The notes under the pieces are model-generated. The model was not told the DNA's origin. It ran no database searches and was given only the letters and a program-made list of their open reading frames with translations. The translations under genes were made by a program, and so were the position numbers. 64,000 nt of DNA, taken from contig JBAKBP010007663.1 in the NCBI GenBank assembly GCA_037953745.1, positions 33,681-97,680 on the forward strand. Reading direction: 5' to 3'. Source of the stretch: Lithodes maja (Eukaryota; Arthropoda; Malacostraca; Decapoda; Lithodidae). Below, piece after piece: positions 45,657 to 55,174 of the stretch (positions are counted from its first letter, which is position 1; each line of letters begins with the position of its first letter).

Positions 45657-47708
45657 ATGTCGGGCCCTAGTACTGACGAGGAGCGAGAGATGCTAAGTGA
45701 GGAGGTGCCGTTAGTAACTAGTGAGGAGGATGCTAGACTTTTTGTGAGTAAGCAGTACCACGTGACGGAGGAAAGGCTGACTGGGGTGAATGTTTATGGC
45801 TTGCACCTGATAGCCAAAGTTTTGGGCAGATCCAATGTAGTAGGGATGTCCAAGGGGGAGCTGATTTCCTGGGTGTTGCGTGGGCGACATGGGGTTTCGG
45901 AGGAGAGGGCGTTTGGGGGGGTTCCTCCCCAGATCCCCTCTCACTCGACTCCCACAGTGCCGTCCACTCAGTTGCCGGAGGTTAGCACTCTCCCACAGAG
46001 GGATGAGAATTGGAAGATTGGAGTGCCCTCGGGCGGTGCGTATGGTGGTTCCCCAGTTCTTGCCCCCCCTCCTTCAGTAGTGGCAACTCCCTCTTCCTGC
46101 CTGTCTCCAGATATGATATTTAAACTTGAGCTTGCTAAAATTGAGGCTAGGAGGCAGGAGAATGAGACTAGGAAGCATGAGATTGAGTCTAGGAGGCATG
46201 AGAAGGAGATTGAGGCTGAGATTAGGAGGCACGAGGATGAGACCAGGAGGCACGAGGATGAGACCAGGAGACACGAGGCTGAGCTTAGGTACGACTCAGA
46301 GAAATATTGTGCTCAAATAGATTTAGATAAGACTCGTGCAGAGTCGACAGGGATTCGGATGGGCCGTGAGGGCCAAGTAAGAGAACAGTCCTTGTCCCAC
46401 TTAGTCAAGTTGGTGCCGGCATTTAGTGAAACTGAAGTCACAGAATTTTTTAATCGTTTTGAGAAGAAGTGTAGGGAGCATAATTGGCCTGAAGAGAAGT
46501 GGGCAGCTCTAGTCTCCTCAAGACTTACGGGTAAGGGTCTGAAGGCTTATGATGCACTGCCTTTAGAGTCTTGCATTGACTACCCAGTATTGAAGAGAGC
46601 TGTCCTACGGGCATACGAGTTGCAACCAGAAACATATCGATTGAAGTTTCGGGGTGTTACGAAGACTAGGGAGGCGACCTTTCTTGAACATGCCCGGGAC
46701 TTAAAAGATGCACTTGCTAACTGGACACGTTCTGAGAAAGCTGAGACGGCCGAACAGTTGACTGAGCTGTTTCTGCTCGAGCAGTTTTATAAGTGTACTG
46801 GTGCAGATATGACTTTAACTATTAAAGAAAAGAACCCTAAAACTCTACAGGAGGCAGCTGAGATGGCTGACCTCCGGCTATCATTAATTCGTGGGTGCGG
46901 GTCTGCCCAGCGTAGTGAGGCAGGTAACAAGGGGCGTGACACCCCACCCCCCCGAGTTAGTGATATACATTATGCAAACAAGTACAAGAGCTATGATACC
47001 AAGACTGACCACAAGACTAACACCGTCCCATTTAAGAAGGGGCCGGGCCCTTCCCAGTACCAAGGGAAGCCCAGAGGGGAGTTGGAGTGTTATCTTTGTC
47101 ATGAAAAGGGGCACTTTGCAAGAGTCTGTCCTAGCAAACCACCTACAGCAGCTGTGTCTTTGGCCTGCAACATTGGTGTGTCTCCGAAGTCTTCTGAGTT
47201 TGCCCGGGGCAGTTCGTCAGAGGCTGAGGCACAGCCAATGCAGAAGCACCTGGGAGGCTCGAACCCTGCTCAGGATGTTTTTTGCGACCATAGAGGACGG
47301 GGTTGCGTGATGTGGGCGGGGCGCAAGCATGGAGTAGAGGTCTTGCGTGATACATGTGCTTCCCAGACTTTGATGAAAAACTTGACTGGCTACCCTATAA
47401 ATGCCGCTCGGGTGGTAGTGGTGCAGGGTATTAATGCAACTCGGTCATACCCGCTGGTGCGGTTGGAGTTGGAGGTGGATGGTGTGGCACATGAATTGGA
47501 TGTTGGGATTGTGGAGAAACTGCCAGTGGAGGGCGTCGACCTTCTTCTCGGCAACGACTTTGCAATGCCCGCTTCTGAGGTTCTACCCTTAGTCGTTGCC
47601 GAGAGGCCGGCCGACGTGAGTGGGGGAGAACAAGAGTGTGTCGAGCGGTGCCAGACACAACCCATGGCGTGTGTTGTCACCCGAGCTCGGGCAGATAAAG
47701 TGTCATAG
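45657..47708 (+). CDS. Element D gag and protease
   Basis: 683 codons from the AUG of MSGPSTDEEREM; the frame is open a little upstream but without AUG. The N-terminal block is conserved, then a Ser/Pro linker, a Glu/Arg-rich likely coiled coil with three to four ETRRHED-type heptads (about 46180-46290), the capsid-like part (ATFLEHARDLKDALANW), a CCHC knuckle CYLCHEKGHFARVC (from 47088) and the protease. The protease active site reads D-T-C at 47349-47357 in place of D-T-G, which should abolish or weaken activity. LLLGNDF is present. The frame ends at TAG 47706-47708; A has an ACC-containing codon run there and stays open. The long intact frame suggests gag may still be made. Confidence 0.88.
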   Translation: MSGPSTDEEREMLSEEVPLVTSEEDARLFVSKQYHVTEERLTGVNVYGLHLIAKVLGRSNVVGMSKGELISWVLRGRHGVSEERAFGGVPPQIPSHSTPTVPSTQLPEVSTLPQRDENWKIGVPSGGAYGGSPVLAPPPSVVATPSSCLSPDMIFKLELAKIEARRQENETRKHEIESRRHEKEIEAEIRRHEDETRRHEDETRRHEAELRYDSEKYCAQIDLDKTRAESTGIRMGREGQVREQSLSHLVKLVPAFSETEVTEFFNRFEKKCREHNWPEEKWAALVSSRLTGKGLKAYDALPLESCIDYPVLKRAVLRAYELQPETYRLKFRGVTKTREATFLEHARDLKDALANWTRSEKAETAEQLTELFLLEQFYKCTGADMTLTIKEKNPKTLQEAAEMADLRLSLIRGCGSAQRSEAGNKGRDTPPPRVSDIHYANKYKSYDTKTDHKTNTVPFKKGPGPSQYQGKPRGELECYLCHEKGHFARVCPSKPPTAAVSLACNIGVSPKSSEFARGSSSEAEAQPMQKHLGGSNPAQDVFCDHRGRGCVMWAGRKHGVEVLRDTCASQTLMKNLTGYPINAARVVVVQGINATRSYPLVRLELEVDGVAHELDVGIVEKLPVEGVDLLLGNDFAMPASEVLPLVVAERPADVSGGEQECVERCQTQPMACVVTRARADKVS

Positions 47709-49481
47709 CCTAGTCCTCCGTCTTCAGACCAGCAGAGGAACGATCAACAGGAGGAGGCTAAAGCTGGAGTTGGTTTTAAGAGTTTTGACTCGGCGGCTCT
47801 CCTGGGTGATTCAGTATTGGCACCTATGTTAGAGTCTGGAGAGGCCCCAGGACCTGTCACAGCTAGTGAGGAGGTAGGGCCGGAAGAGACTCCGAGGCAG
47901 CAACGTTGCACACGGAGAGAAAAAAGGATTGCTCAGTTTGATATTGGGGAAGGATTTGGGTTGCTTCGGAAGCATCTAGACAGGTTGGTTCCCTCAGATA
48001 TTTGTAAACTGCAGTTGGAGGATCCGGAAGTTCAGAAGTGTGGTAATGGTGCTGTCGAGATTAAACACGAGGACGGGGAAGCATGTCATGTGAACCTGTT
48101 GGAGGAGTTTGTGAGGCAACCACCTGAGCAGCCTACTGTCCCTGCGTTGGTCTGCCGCGGCCAAGGTGGAGAAGGAGAGGGGGGCAGTAGGGCACAGGTG
48201 GAGGAGAGTAGGGATTGTCATGTCTCGGCGAAGCAGTGGGCGGGGGACACGAGTCTGGTGGCTGTGGAAGCGCTAGAGCACCTGTCTGAGCAGCAGTGTG
48301 CAGCACTCCAGCACCAGCTCGGTTCATACCCCACTGGTCGTGCCGAGCCCCTGAGTCTCACAACTCGGGCGGTGCGAGATGTTCCGCAGGCAGGTCATGT
48401 GACTGTTAAAAGACCGTTAGCCTCGTTGTTTCGGTGGTTTAAGGTGGGCGACGAGGCCTTGGCATGGTTGCCAGGTCAGGGTCGACCCATGGCTGCCAAG
48501 GGTGGTGGTCAAAAGGAGGACATTGAGCAGATTGGTAGGGTCGGCTGTGGTATCGCAGTGCCCGGTCGTCACATAGCCTCCCAATGCTGCTCTAGTCTAA
48601 TGCAACAGCCCTACCACAGACCGACTGTATCTGGCCATGTCGCTAAAAGCGGTGATGCTGCGCAGGCAGATGTCGTCACAAGGAATGTGGGGGTGCGCAT
48701 GTACGGTATCGGCGGGGAAGCCTTAGCTATAATGAACTGTGGGAGTGACTGCACGGGTGGTACTGATTGTCCCTCTCATGACCTGGCTGTTCTAGGGACG
48801 AAGGTGGAGAAGGAGGGAGACTACAGGTTAGAAGCTGCGGTCTCGGCTGGGTTGTGGGAGGGCACAAGGCATGTTGTTCGTGGAGACAGTGCAAGGCAGT
48901 TATTTACTAGGCTATGGCAGTACTTTCGCATGTTTGTTGCTTCTCCAGGCCTGAGGTACGGGGTAGAATCCGACATGCAGGCTGGAGATAGTGCAAGGCT
49001 CAGTTTAATTCCCTGCCGTATAAATCCTGCTCGACAGCCTATGGTGCAAGCAGAGCTGGATTACGTGTGGACGAAGGATCTGAGGGATAAGGAATGTCGT
49101 GAGTGGTCGTTGCGTGTAACTTTGTCCGAGCGCGCTAAAGAGGTATGTGGTTTTGTTGTGGACGGGAGTACCTACCAGTGCAATGTTATGCCCTACGGAC
49201 TTAAGAATGCACCAGCAACGTGTCAGAGCCTGATGAATGAAAGTGAAAAGGACAATGATGCGCTGGGGCATTTCGAGATCTATGTTCCAGCCTATGGTCC
49301 GGTCGGTGTAGTTTACCCAGATCATTACCCTCTCAAGATCTTGGACCCGTTTCACAATCGGAATATGAGGCTGACCAGGTGGTCACTAAGGTTATTGGTA
49401 TATAACCTGGACATAAGCCATATTGCCGGTTGTGACAACGAGGTTGCATGTGGTCGTTCAGGGGTATATGATCCTGGGTAA
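47709..49481 (+). CDS. Element D mosaic pol remnant, integrase deleted
   Basis: About 590 codons in phase with gag after one TAG. The start matches the pre-integrase spacer of A (AALLGDSVLAP, LRKHLDRLVPSDICKLQLED), then jumps to the post-integrase segment (ACHVNLLEEFVRQP, GQGGEGEGGS), so the whole zinc and DDE parts are missing. A diverged stretch follows with a GPY-module-like piece (FKVGDEALAWLPGQGRPMAAK) and an RT-leader-like piece (IPCRINPARQPMVQAELDYV). It rejoins A at LSERAKEVCGFVVDGSTYQC and shares A's deletion (SLMNESEKDNDALGHFE), ending LDISHIAGCDN. No enzyme domain is complete, yet the frame has no stop. Whether the protein has a function is unknown. Confidence 0.75.
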   Translation, partial: PSPPSSDQQRNDQQEEAKAGVGFKSFDSAALLGDSVLAPMLESGEAPGPVTASEEVGPEETPRQQRCTRREKRIAQFDIGEGFGLLRKHLDRLVPSDICKLQLEDPEVQKCGNGAVEIKHEDGEACHVNLLEEFVRQPPEQPTVPALVCRGQGGEGEGGSRAQVEESRDCHVSAKQWAGDTSLVAVEALEHLSEQQCAALQHQLGSYPTGRAEPLSLTTRAVRDVPQAGHVTVKRPLASLFRWFKVGDEALAWLPGQGRPMAAKGGGQKEDIEQIGRVGCGIAVPGRHIASQCCSSLMQQPYHRPTVSGHVAKSGDAAQADVVTRNVGVRMYGIGGEALAIMNCGSDCTGGTDCPSHDLAVLGTKVEKEGDYRLEAAVSAGLWEGTRHVVRGDSARQLFTRLWQYFRMFVASPGLRYGVESDMQAGDSARLSLIPCRINPARQPMVQAELDYVWTKDLRDKECREWSLRVTLSERAKEVCGFVVDGSTYQCNVMPYGLKNAPATCQSLMNESEKDNDALGHFEIYVPAYGPVGVVYPDHYPLKILDPFHNRNMRLTRWSLRLLVYNLDISHIAGCDNEVACGRSGVYDPG

Positions 49482-49956
49482 ATTGACACACGGGTAGCCT
49501 CCTGCTTTGGTTTGAGTAGTATTTTGCGCTTGGTGCTTGTTGGCTCGCGGTTGTAGCCCAGCGTATTGGGTCGTAAAGCAGGATTGTTGAGCGTTTGGTA
49601 TAGAAGAAAATAGGCTGCCCTTATAGTGCAGCCGGAAAAAAACATATTAAAATATAAAAATCATATAAAAAACTCTTTCTTTTTGATGAAGATAATTGTA
49701 TAAGTTTGTCATAGCCTATAAGGTTTGAGTAGTCCACGAACTATCAAACGGCTGAGCTGCTGTAAGCTCGCTCTGGGAGCATGATATTATGTCTTTTACT
49801 ATTGTTGGGAGGAGTTATGAAATGTGAATTTTTTTTTTATAAGATGTGTTTTAGTAATAAACTCAGCGTTGTTTTAGTGCCATGCGGTCGCTGGGTGTGA
49901 GGGGTTTGATGGGGTTCTGTATATCAGATTTTAGCTCAGGGTTGAGCAAGTAAAAT

Positions 49957-49967
49957 CTTGGGGGAGG
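49957..49967 (+). other. Polypurine tract of element D
   Basis: CTTGGGGGAGG directly before the 3' LTR. Confidence 0.8.
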
Positions 49968-51803
49968 TGTGACGCATGTCGAGTATGAGCATGCTGTACA
50001 GAACGCCCAGTCAGGCCCCACTCTCGCTAGGATCGTCAGGGCAGGAACTTTGGCTGTAGTCTGTGTAGAGTTTCCTAACTCAGTTTATGTGAACCGTTGT
50101 ACTATAAGTATTATCATTATGTATTTTGTTTTCTTCTGAGTCAACGAGTTCTATTTTATATCATTGTATATATGTATTGTGTGTGGGACTTATATATGAT
50201 GAGAGAGAGAGTTATGTGGCGCCGGCCGGTGAGCGCGCCACGAGGTGTGTAGGCCTCACTCCTCCTTCCTCCTCCCTTCCTCCCTTTCAGCGCGTGGGAA
50301 GTTCTTTGTCGATCCCAGATTGAGAGAATATGACGTCATGATTGCCAGTGGGCGGTCCTTAAGTAGTTTGAGATATGCCGCTAGAGGGCCGAGTATAAAA
50401 AGAGAGGTTTTTGCCACCATGCTTCAGAACTCATCAGGCAAAGCCGACCTCTCATATCCCTTGCAACTATCCATATTCTTCCGACTGATGTGAACTTTCT
50501 CTACTCTCTGAACAGCCTACCTTCTTCTCTTCTCGTCCTTTTTTAACCAATGACCCCTTTGGTGCAGATTTAGTCAGCCAAAGTATTATCGCTTGAGTTC
50601 TCACGAGATAAGTGCCTGTTAGATAGCCTATTTTGGAAGGGTTAACTAGAATAGGATTGATTGATGTTTGTTGCACTCGTATATGTATTTCCCTGTGTAC
50701 TATTATTCATGTTCCTGTTTTCTGCTGGTTTAGGTAATGCTAGACTGGGATAGGGTTCCTCGAGTTGTGATTTCCTATGAGTGCTAGGTTGGTTGAACCA
50801 GCACAATTGCAACGGAGACGTGGGAAGCCTAGGGGGTCTTTTTGATTGTGTACCGTGGGAGTTTAGCACTGTGTTGCGAGTGAGGGCTTTTGCCTGTGCC
50901 ACCCAACACTGTGCTATCTCATTTGCTTGACTTTGAGAGGATCGCCAGGAGAGAACCAGATACTAGTGATCTGGATCTCTCAAGAGAGCATCCCGTCAAT
51001 TACCGTAATTTGGCCGCACAGTCTTAAGGACCTCGCTAGGCTACGAGCCGCTTGCTCAGCCATTGTCTCTTAACCTTAGATATCCCAGCTAGACTTTGCT
51101 CGACCAGCAGATACAGCATAGTATTGAAGCTTCTCCTTATGTATATTATTGTTTAAGCACTATTGATTTCATGCGTGGCACGCTTAGCTACTTCAGAGAT
51201 TAGTGGCCCACGAGCACAATCTTAGTAGGCTATTGCCAGTGCATTGTCGGAGTACTTCTTCTTAATGTTTGCCATATCCTATTGCTTATTCTTATCATTC
51301 TTCTTATGTCAATTTAAAGCCTTTAATTACCAGTGAGTTATTCATTAAATTGCTGTTCAAAATCCGATACTTACTTCTTATGAGTATTCGAGAAGCATCT
51401 AACTTATCAGAAGATTCCTTGCTTGATGCTCGAGGACTATTGTTTAACGTAACGTAATAGTGCCGATCCGAAGTAGAGGGTGGAGGACTTCTTAAGTTCT
51501 TAGTTCAAGGGTGGATTACTTCGGCTTCGGCCAACACTATTCTTTAGTGTTGTAGTACTTTCTTCTTTGTTTGATTGTTGACCAGACTAGATAACTCCCG
51601 TCTTGTTATTAGTCTGTTGTGTGAAACGCTAGTACCGAGTTCTTGTATACCCCGTTATAGCAGATAGAACTCTGGAGGGTAGTGGCGTTTTTTGTTCGGC
51701 TGGCAGTACTCTGGGGTTGGGATCGTGTGTTTCCGTTGTGGCAGCGAGCCATACTCGAGTCCTGTGTAAGAGCCCTAGTGTACCCGAGTGCCCGGTCGTA
51801 ACA
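49968..51803 (+). repeat. 3' LTR of element D
   Basis: 1836 bp. Differences from the 5' LTR include the TC-rich patch near 50265, one extra C near 50444 and a handful of substitutions (for example near 51137 and 51297). Confidence 0.93.
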
Positions 51804-51957
51804 GTTGTGTTACCTGTTTACCTATTCAACACAAACATATCAAAAACAGCTATTGCAAAAGCCATATTTACGATTTTTATTCTATCTACAATATCCATTC
51901 TGCAATAGCCTTCTTTTCTGGTGCAGTTTCCTATTTTCCAATTAACATAAGGTACAC

Positions 51958-51996
<39 letters not shown>
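51804..51996. other. Flank of element D and (TA)n tract
   Basis: Unique flank beginning with the GTTG duplication, then a TA microsatellite at 51961-51996. No gene seen. Confidence 0.6.
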
Positions 51997-52005
<9 letters not shown>

Positions 52006-52222
52006 TTCTTTCTATATTCCAACTACTCCCTCTCGGGCATAGGCTGATAGCCTTTAAACTCTACCGCTGAACACGGTGAGGCCCATGAGGTCTTGCTCCA
52101 GTCTAGGGAGTGAGACATGCGAAGCTTCACGGCTCGAAGCAACTCCATCTCTGAAGCCGCCTCGCCTCTACGCTTAACAGTCTCATCCCCCACACTCGGA
52201 CCCTCACTCTCAGAACGCCACG
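51997..52222 (-). mobile_element. Short retroposon P, copy 1
   Basis: The minus strand ends TTGGAATATAGAAA plus an A-rich tail beside the TA tract. Its body (TCCGAGTGTG, GGCTTCAGAGATGG, TCTCACTCCCTAGACTGGA, CAAGACCTCATGGGC) matches the copy at 53831-54105, which is in the opposite orientation. A poly-A-like tail and lack of coding suggest a SINE or a LINE 3' end. No pol III box was recognised. Confidence 0.55.
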
Positions 52223-52289
52223 TATTGAGCAATTAACTGACTAGGCATTGCCCCCCTGTAGCGTATTTTTGAATATGGAAATATTCATA

Positions 52290-52480
52290 CAATGCTATCT
52301 AATCAGGGAACAATAAGGGTATTTTTTGGCATTTCGGTGTGCTGTGGTAATGCACTGATACTAGGTACAGCACAAGTTCCATCCCAATAATATCTTCCCA
52401 TCGACATATTGGGATTCGAACCCGGGTCCATTGGATTACCAGTCCAGTAGCAAGACCACTCCGCCACACCTCCCCCTGTA
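52290..52480 (-). mobile_element. tRNA-derived SINE (type 2), copy 3
   Basis: Best-preserved copy. Minus strand: A-box TGGCGGAGTGG (complement at 52456-52466), core CTGGACTGGTAATCCAATGG, B-box GGTTCGAATCC (complement at 52412-52422), then a body of about 120 bp. The head resembles a serine tRNA but has CTGGTAA in the anticodon loop and lacks paired acceptor ends. Confidence 0.65.
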
Positions 52481-52489
52481 TATACATAT

Positions 52490-53311
52490 TGTAGAGGATT
52501 AAATGGCCAAAACATATCCTTTGCTACATCAATACAAAAAATGAGAAATAAAAATAAAGTAATTAATAGACTACCTTATGGCAAGGATGGTATAAGATGA
52601 TGTGCAAGTCGATGGTGGAATAGTTGTCTTAATAACCCATAATAGCCTATCTAACAGAAGCCTTAACTAAACATTGTATACATGGCCATCTATATCAATG
52701 ACTTCGCTATCTAGGGTCCTGGCGTAGTTTCAGAGGAATTCCGTCTTCGGTAGGTAGGATTTTAAAGTCCGGGACTCCGGGCCGGGCGTGTGAAGTGTTA
52801 CAGGAGGTCAAAGAGGTACGTCTGGACTGTCCAGAGGTATAATGGCGTCTGGTCGGAAATGCAATTTCCGGCTCTTAAGTAACTTATATATATACTAATT
52901 TTGTTACCAAGCGTTCATTCCCTCTTCACTTAATCATATAAATGAAAATAAGCGTTTAATTGTATAAATATTAATGTAAATATCGTTTCACAACGATTAA
53001 GTAAACATATTTTCCAGACGTTCTGGATATTACAGCAAGTTGTGGATCGCGTCAGCGATCGTGGGATTTTCAAAACTGATACCTAATAGTTTTACAATAC
53101 CTCTAAATCTAATCATAGAAGGTTTTATAACTAACTTAACTTGACCAAGGTAATCTTATACAGTTCTAAATTACTTAATATTAATTATTTTTTACAATAA
53201 TTACAATCACCAGGTTCTGGTAGGAAATGGTTCACTAAACGAGGTTACCCTATTGGAAGGCTGTTGTCAACACTTCCCAGATACCAGTGTAGTCAATTTA
53301 TTTCTCATATA

Positions 53312-53314
<3 letters not shown>
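52490..53314. other. Stretch without recognisable genes
   Basis: AT-rich sequence with one GC-richer island (about 52715-52865). No open frame or motif recognised. Confidence 0.4.
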
Positions 53315-53361
<47 letters not shown>

Positions 53362-53366
53362 ATATA
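53315..53366. repeat. (TA)n microsatellite
   Basis: About 50 bp of alternating TA, directly next to an RTE-like 3' UTR fragment. Confidence 0.9.
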
Positions 53367-53370
53367 CACA

Positions 53371-53485
53371 CCCAGAGACCCAGGCCCATTTGAGGTCTCC
53401 AGCAGAAGATTCCCAGGTCCCAGACCTCTCGGAGAGGTTCCGGTCTCAGCAGGCAGACATTCAGTGAAGCTTTACCACCACACTG
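53371..53485 (-). mobile_element. RTE-like LINE 3' UTR fragment
   Basis: Matches the 3' UTR of the copy at 56890-57540: both contain GGAGAGGTTCCG, TCTC, GCAGGCAGACAT and CAG plus AGAGACC. Only this 115-bp piece is present and there is no coding sequence. Confidence 0.55.
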
Positions 53486-53830
53486 CACAATAATGCGCAT
53501 GATATATAAATAAAGCGTTAGATCTTTGTCAAAACTATAACATTTTGAAAATATTACAGAGATACCACTTAGGTTGTTAACCCTTGTGTGCAGGCATATA
53601 TATATATAGTGAGTAATACATCAGTGGGTGATCTGGGACACCGCAATTTCCACAACAGCAGGAAAATAGGGACAGTACTACAAACAAGGCCATCTTTATT
53701 AACAAATTTTCGGCTATCAGCTATGTCCTTGTATATACATGGTGTATCGTGAGTGTTATCAAATACTTTCAGAAAGGAAAGATTAAGTAATTATGCGTAC
53801 AAACAGTTCTATACTGTGTGTGTGTAAGTG

Positions 53831-54105
53831 TGAGAGTCCGAGTGTAGGGATTGAGACAGTGAAGCACAGGAACGAGGTGGCTTCAGAGATGGGGTCGTTT
53901 CGGGCCATGAGTGAGCACCGTGCCTCATGTGAAGGCAAGATGGCAGGTGCTCGTTGTACTCTTCGTGCTTCACATGTCTCACTCCCTAGACTGGAACAAG
54001 ACCTCATGGGCTTCACTGTTCATTGTAAAGCGGTGAATGTTCAAGGCTCTCAGCTATGCCTGAGAGGAAGTAAGTTGGAATATAGAAAAAAAAAAAGAAA
54101 AAAAA
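53831..54105 (+). mobile_element. Short retroposon P, copy 2
   Basis: Plus-strand homologue of 51997-52222 with the same 3' end TTGGAATATAGAAA and an A-rich tail. It carries about 60 extra bases in the middle (about 53905-53970). The 109-codon frame over it is incidental. Confidence 0.55.
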
Positions 54106-54599
54106 TACACATAGGCTTATGAGGGATTTTTGTTTGCAGTTATGGTCATTAACTCAACATTTTTGTGTTTTTTGTCATTTTAAAACGCAAATTTTCCCTG
54201 CCATGCAATGGTATAGAGAAAGAAAATATGTAATGCATGTTAATGTATCATACATTTTTCAAACAAATACTCTGTAGCTTTCCTTCCTTTTTCCTGTGAT
54301 AGTGAGTTGTATATTACAAATAAAACACAACATTGTATATTCCCTGCTTTGCCAAGGACCGATGAAGAAAACTACACAGGAGTTTATCATGCCTATTTAA
54401 AGTATTGATACCATACTCCATGATAGACTACTCAGTTTTTAGCCATTTTCCATGCACATAAAATTAATAGTGATAACATTAAATGCTGTATGATAGTGCA
54501 TGGTATAAATATTTCATGAACACACCAACAAATCCTCTGTAGCTCTTTCCTTCTGTCCATGACAATTATCTTAAAATTAAGTTTAATTGGTTTCTTGCA
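54106..54599. other. AT-rich stretch without recognisable genes
   Basis: Nothing recognised on either strand. Confidence 0.4.
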
Positions 54600-54720
54600 A
54601 TATTCAACTCAATGCCAAGGAGAAGTCAGAGTGGCTAGAATCAGAACCAAGTCGGGTTTGTTTACGCGTCCGGCTGTTCGTCTGTACCCTCTTGAAGGGG
54701 AACTTGATTATAAAGGTAAC
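54600..54720 (+). pseudogene. Possible BEL/Pao pol C-terminal scrap
   Basis: Encodes GEVRVARIRTKSGLFTRP and AVRLYPLEGE, resembling the end of BEL/Pao polyproteins, where a basic strand motif is followed by RP(V/A)xxLxPLE. It is followed by GAAGGGGAAC, which could be a polypurine tract. The match is short and no LTR pair was found. Confidence 0.4.
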
Positions 54721-55170
54721 CCATCGGTGACACTACAAAGCTCATTCTGGTGCCAATTTGAAGCTATTATTCGTCTAGTTTTGGCTGAATACATATAATT
54801 TAATTCGTACCCTTGCTCAATCATTCAGGAGTGCCTGAATGGGCCCTAATATAGCGGAAATATGCCAGCAGCGTAGGTATTGATAAATAAATAGAAATTT
54901 AATAATAGCCGGATTTCTGTTCGACCATCGTTTCCCTTCAGCTTGTAACACTCTCTCTCTCATTCCTTCACTTTGTGTTGTAATGTTCTCCCTCACTACT
55001 ATAAAGCCAAGATCCTGCCTTTCCTTCCCCTCCGGCTGGTACACAGGAACATATAGGAGGCGGCACCAGTGAGCTCTGGGCCAGGTTATGCCACAACAAA
55101 TATGCAATACTTAGCAAGTTCTGGTGAAAGGATTTTGACTTTGCAAAGGAAAATGTATACGTTAGTTGCC
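54721..55170. other. Stretch without recognisable genes
   Basis: No convincing feature; short frames only. It ends at the TTAA (55171-55174) bordering element X copy 2. Confidence 0.4.
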
Positions 55171-55174
55171 TTAA

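Larger units (their letters stand above)
43611..51803 (+). mobile_element. LTR retrotransposon D (non-autonomous mosaic of the A/C family)
   Basis: An 8193-bp plus-strand insertion with a GTTG duplication (43607-43610 and 51804-51807). LTRs are 1831 and 1836 bp, with only a few substitutions and small indels between them. It has the same primer site and polypurine tract as A. It carries gag and protease, but integrase is gone and only parts of RT and RNase H remain. Its LTRs closely match those of A, which lies in opposite orientation 24 kb away. Confidence 0.92.

Noticed and set aside
45711..47680. Antisense frames over element D gag and protease
   Set aside because: Opposite-strand by-products of the real gag frame; the same shadows occur in A and C.
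11054..51803. An env-like gene in elements A, C or D that would make them retroviruses
   Set aside because: Between the end of pol and the polypurine tract there are only about 380-480 bases without a long frame, so no envelope gene is present.
52400..52475. A functional serine-like tRNA gene
   Set aside because: A- and B-boxes are present but the acceptor and anticodon stems do not pair and the anticodon loop is altered; two further copies make a SINE head more likely.
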